From the NCBI GenBank assembly GCA_026874595.1, contig CM049317.1, positions 31,856,901-31,920,900 of the forward strand: a DNA stretch of 64,000 nucleotides. The letters are read 5' to 3'. Positions 59,440-64,000 of this stretch are shown here, piece by piece. Source of the stretch: Sipunculus nudus. Its lineage: Eukaryota > Annelida > Sipuncula > Golfingiida > Sipunculidae. The notes under the pieces are model-generated. The model saw only the letters and a program-made list of their open reading frames with translations, did no database searches and had not been told where the DNA came from. The first letter of the stretch is position 1, and each line of letters begins with the position of its first letter. The position numbers were made by a program, and so were the translations under genes.

Positions 59440-61095
59440 GTCACCATCTATTGTGGTTGAGAGGCCTGCGTAGCTCCGTGACCTAGAGGGCAATGCCGGG
59501 ATTGTAAGCTCCTGGCTGGGCCATCCAAGCCAGTTTTGCCGAAGGGTAGAGCCAAGACAAAGTGTGATCAATCGGGCGTAAGATTTTCTCTGATGAAGAC
59601 AACGGCCACTATGAGTAGAAAAGACTCCTCAGCCATTGAAAGCAGCCTTTCTAGGAGGATTAACCAAACTCAAAATTAAGCCCTAACACTTTATTGGTCC
59701 TCTCCTGGCGGTTAAAAGATTGACTTGGGGTCAACAACCCTAATCGTAAAACACTTTAGATACAGAAACAAAAAGTACTTTTGAGCAAATAGGCCTGATT
59801 CAAGAAAATTCTTCCCCTGGAGAATTTATGACGCACTCTGGTGATAGCCTACGGGAAGCCTGTTTGCCGACACATCCTCTTTCGATGAAGGCTCACACCA
59901 GGATAGGGACCTGGAACATCAGAATTCTATATGAAACAAGCAGGGCAACTCAAGTTGCTGGGGAGATTAGGGGACACAAAACAAAAGTACTTTGCCTCTG
60001 TGAGAGCAGAGTGAGAGGTCGGACAAACCAGGTTGGCAATCATCTACTCTGGCTACGAGGACGAAGACCATGAACACTGCCAGGGTGTTGCCTTTTTTCT
60101 TTCACCTGATGCCACACAAGGATTGATTTAGTGGAAACCAGTGTCTTCCAGGAATGTGACATCAAGGTTCAACTTAAATGGAAGGGAGAAGAGCATCATA
60201 CACTGTTATGCACCCACCAAGGCTGCTAACAAAACACTTGAGCAGAAGGTTTACAGTCTACAGTACTCCTTCGATTAGATTACTAAGAGGGACCTAAAGT
60301 TCCTCATGGATGATCTGAACGGCAAAGTGGATGCGGACAATGGCGGGAAAGAACTCATCTTGGGCAAGCACGGCCATGGCGCCAGCAATGAAAATGCGGA
60401 GCTGTTTATAGATTTTAGTGCCTTTAATGACCTGGTCACGGGGGCACAATTTCCCACACAAAAGTATTCACAAGGCAAATTGGATATCTCCAGATAAACA
60501 CACATCTAACCAAATTGACCAACTGACCATTGCACGGAAATGGGGACGTAACCTTCTCGATGTCAGAGTGAAGAGAGGAGCAGACGCTGACCCAATCACA
60601 GCCTTGTACTGGTTAAGGTTGAGACTGCGAGCCTTTCGAGACACCTCAGACCGACCACACCCTAAATTCAGTACGTAGCACCTAAAGTCCAGGAACGTAG
60701 CATATGAGTTACTCGTAAGGTCAGGAACTATTTTTATGCTCTTTCTGTACTCTATGATAAGACCAGACACGCTCATTTGAACAAAATGCAAGAGACATGG
60801 AAATTCTCTTGCACCAGGGTCCTTGGCAAGAAGGAGCGACAGCACAAAGAGTGCTTGCAGCAACTTCATGGAAGCTTATAAACCGGAGGAGGGAGCTGTA
60901 AAACAAGATCACCCAATGCTCGGACCAGGAAGAGAAAGCAGACTTGCAGGTTACTGCAGGAGTAAACGGGCACCAACAGGGAGGTAAAGAAAAGTGCACG
61001 CAGAAATAAGAGATGGTATGTACATGACCTGACAGAGGAAGCAGAGATAGAAGCAGACAGAATGGACAAAAACGTTTTTATAATGTCTGCCGGAT
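59440..61095 (+). mobile_element. RTE-like LINE, 5' region and endonuclease, truncated
   Basis: Plus-strand frames joined across stops read TRIGTWNIRILYETSRATQV, AGEIRG, LCLCESR, then LMDDLNGKVDADNGG and KHGHGASNENAELFIDF. FPHKSIHKANWISPDKHTSN, QIDQLTIARKW and LLDVRVKRGADAD follow. These are the ordered blocks of the apurinic-type endonuclease of RTE-clade LINEs (GTWN-R, CE-R, DLN-KV, H-SDH-type end). A linker (TSWKLINRRREL, DQEEKADLQV) continues to about 61080 and stops where another LINE begins. The 5' part (59440-59880) is non-coding leader. Many stops and frameshifts are present, and the RT domain is absent. Confidence 0.8.
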
Positions 61096-61096
61096 T

Positions 61097-64000
61097 CTCA
61101 CTGAATTTGGTTAGCTTGAATTGCCATGGTCTGAGAACCACGTTAAGAAGTAGCACTATGTTAAATTCGCTTAAATCGTAAAACTTACATTGATCATGAA
61201 CTTAAATTTAAAAAAAGCATTGGAATGGTAAGGTTTTCCAAGTCGCAGGTGGCAAACACAACAATGGTCTGGCGAAATTAGTGAGTAAAGAGATAAAAAA
61301 ATGAAATAAAAATTGAAAGAGTATTGGGGATTTTATTCACATTAAATGACATGCTGTACAAAGTTTTCAATGTGTATGCACCATGTGATCAATCGAAAAG
61401 GTTAATTTTTATCATAACTTGAAATTCATACTTGAAGGACAATAAATTAATACTGATTGTTAACCCTTACTCGGAGATTTTAATTAAGTTATGGATAATG
61501 ATGTGAACATTATTTCAGGTAATAACCATAAGAGAAAAGAAGTTGAAAGTTTCTGAAAAGTGGTAAATGATCTCCTATTAAATCATACTTGGAGAATATT
61601 AAATAATAAGAATACAATGTACACTTGGTGTAAAACTAATTCTGATATAGCCAGAAGAATTGATTATATTTTTTTTAAATGAAACACTATTAGATATGGT
61701 TAAATGTAGCAACATCACTTACATTCCTTGCACATATCACAAAGCAGTTTCAGTAAAAATCCAAGTAAACAAAGCAACCAGGTTTCATCTTATTGGAAAT
61801 TTAATAATGCTTTGTTAAGGTTAAGGGATAACAAAAATTATTAAAATGATTGATGATCTCATTACAGATTTTTTATAAAAATGATGCTCAACTACAGTGG
61901 CAGCTATGCAAAGTTAAAATAAAAGAATTCACAGACGAATATGGTAAACAAAAATCAGCAGGACGAAAATCAAAAACTATCAGATTTGACAAACATGTTT
62001 TATACGATAGAAAAACTATTAGCAAATGGCAAGAAGGCAAGAGCAACCCAAAAATACATACCAAGTCTTATAGATGAATAAGGTAAAATAATAACCAGCC
62101 AGACGGATATATTGAAACAGTTACATAAACACAATCGTGATCTATACAAAGACAAACTAGATACAAATGCTCAGAATATCAAAGATTTTATTGGTGATAT
62201 TAACTATTGCTAGGGCTCTACAAAAAAAATGAAAAATGGATAAAGTCCGGGTCTGGATGTACTGACCACGGAATTTTACAAATTCTTTTGGCCAAAAATT
62301 AACACTCTGCTTGGTAATTCTTCTAATGCTTGGTTCCAACATGGAAAATTATCCGTCCCCCAAAGACGAGGGGTTATCACCCTACTTCATAAAGCCAAAT
62401 GCTCACCAAAAAAATAATATGTCGAGCTGGCGCCCTATAAACATTACAAATACTGATTTCACGCTAATAGCAAAAGTTCTAGCTCTACGACTTTAGAATG
62501 TTATAAATCATATTGTTTGACCGGATCAAGTTGGATTTATTAAAAATCGCATTATCTCGACTGTTATTCGTCAGATTGATGATAACATCACATATACAGA
62601 CATATATCAGAAAGAGGGAGCCATCGACTTTAGGGGGGCTTTAAACTCTATCTCCAAAAAATATATAGCTAAGGCTTTTGACTTGTTCGGATTCGGCCCA
62701 GATTCTTACGCTTGATAGACGTTTTGTGTGAGGCAAGCGAGAACTATATTCAGTATAACGGTTGGCTCACACCAATGTTCCGAGTTCCAAGGGGCGTAAG
62801 GCAAGGATGCTCCTTTTTGCCTCTAGTTTTCGTAGTCGCTCTAGACTTAGTTTCTCTTAAAACAAAACAAAATAAAACATTGAAGGTATATAGCTTCTAG
62901 ACGAGAACTATGATAATAAATACACGAAAATCGCGCTATATGCAGATGATATTACTGAATATATTTATGAACAAGGATATTACAGGATGTTTCGATATCT
63001 TGATAAAATTTAGGAGAGCTTCCGGTTTAACACTTAATATTAACGAAGCAGAGGGCTAGTGGATTGGCAGAAAGAAAACAAGTATGGACACATATGGCAA
63101 AGTTAAGTGGAATGTTTACCCTCATACAAAAAAATGGCCATTACTTTTAATAGCCACATAGCAGCTTCCGAAAAATATGTAAATTGGAAATCACATTGAA
63201 TTTATTCAACTTGAAATAAATTAATGGGAAAAGAGTAGTACATCAGTTATAGGTTAAGCCGTGGTCGCCAAAACATTTATTATTTTAAAGCTAATTTATA
63301 TTATGCAGTCTCTAGCGCTTCCTAACCAAGTATCACACGAAATAAATATGAAATAAAAATGATATTTAAATTCCTGTGGAAAAGCACTAGTAACAGAAAA
63401 GGCATAGAGAAAACAAAACGAAAAGTACTAACAGCTGATTACAAGTACAACTGCAAGAGCCTTTTTACAAAGGTGGATTAAAGAGATGGAAAACGATAAA
63501 AAGGAAGCTGGAAAAATACACCTATTTTAATAAAATGGGTCGCAATCTTTCGGTTTTGAAGGAGACCAAATACATCAGTGAAGGAGACCAAAGGTATAAA
63601 CCTCCTAACCTCAGCATTTTATAAAACTGTCTTGACGAACTGGTTACAGCTTATTAAGGTTTCAGATACAGATTTATTTACTAATAATGTGCCATAGAAT
63701 AATATGATGATAGTATATAAAAACAATCCTCTTTTTTTTTAAAGATTGGATCAAGGCTGGTATTACATTTATCCAGAATAAGTCTATCCGGGACGTAATG
63801 ATAACCTATGATCAAGCAGTTCAATGGATAGGTTATGGCTCAAGTAGAATCCTGAAATATACTGTGATGATGAATGCTATTACAAGCTAAAAAACCTAGA
63901 TGGCGCCACTTAAGGTAATATTTAGGAGCACTCCGATCGCTGATTGGAACTTTAAACACATTTAGACTGTCGATAACCTCCGATACTGTAGACCAGCCCC
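61097..64000 (+). mobile_element. L1/Tx1-like LINE ORF2, decayed, runs off window end
   Basis: Joined plus-strand frames give an endonuclease start (LNLVSLNCHGLRTT), MYTWCKTNSDIARRIDYIFF, and a linker. Reverse-transcriptase blocks follow: SPGLDVLTTEFYKFFWPKIN, WFQHGKLSVPQRRGVITLLH, SSWRPINITNTDFTLIAKVL, DQVGFIKNRIIS, GFGPDSYA, and PRGVRQGCSFLPLVFVVALD (62780). The active site is kept as KIALYADDIT near 62930-62950. Thumb and C-terminal blocks (GLTLNINEAEG, IFKFLWKSTSNRKG, TSAFYKTVLTNWLQLIK) run to the end. Frameshifts about every 100-300 bases show it is inactive. It starts within a few bases of where the RTE-like LINE is cut. Confidence 0.85.

Overview
The window looks like eukaryotic, AT-rich, intron-containing nuclear DNA from an invertebrate, most likely a bivalve mollusc. 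That is inference. It rests on an IgGFc-binding/thrombospondin gene of a type common in molluscs, bivalve-style repeats built around a 'TGATAACTCCAG ... CCTATTGATTT ... GGTCAAAGGTC' core, mixed L1/Tx1-like and RTE-like LINE relics, and many long (TA)n tracts. No bacterial operon, CRISPR array, rRNA or canonical intact tRNA gene is visible.

The only convincing host gene is on the minus strand at 5153 to 1 and runs off the window start. A TATA/initiator pair lies upstream of a signal-peptide exon. An intron-split IgGFc-binding-protein N-terminal domain follows, and then at least four thrombospondin type-1 (TSP1) repeats, each in its own phase 1-1 exon. Two in-frame TGA codons interrupt the IgGFc domain (3757-3759 and 3072-3074), while the splice sites and TSP1 exons look intact. 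It is therefore a young pseudogene, a null allele, or a locus with assembly errors.

The rest is mostly mobile DNA and repeats. In order: a decayed LINE (7015-8640, +); a candidate non-autonomous Helitron carrying a dimeric 280-bp satellite (9589-11058); a tRNA-derived SINE (11795-12110); a nearly full-length dead L1/Tx1-like LINE (12740-17730, -); 143-bp and 157-bp tandem arrays (21590-22640); bivalve-type repeats (25785-27450); a palindrome cluster and a 143-bp satellite (29036-30890). A 4.5-kb segment is directly duplicated (33213-37773 and 41238-45734) with an older partial third copy at 48449-48868. Each main copy contains a degenerate minisatellite and tRNA-derived sequences. Between the two copies lie a dispersed repeat, an inverted palindrome cluster and a 1.9-kb foldback element with long terminal inverted repeats (39048-40968). 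Downstream are a LINE 3' fragment (45800-46545, -), a Mutator-like transposase relic (46600-47400, +), a hAT-like MITE (47648-48082), a poly(A)-tailed SINE (48886-49122), an RTE-like endonuclease relic (59440-61095, +) and a second L1/Tx1-like LINE running off the window end (61097-64000, +).

Long stretches, notably 49910-58390, show nothing beyond microsatellites and short unsupported ORFs. I see no sign of a new multi-gene system. The most unusual items are the two-stop IgGFc/TSP1 gene, the Helitron-like satellite carrier, the foldback element and the duplicated minisatellite block.
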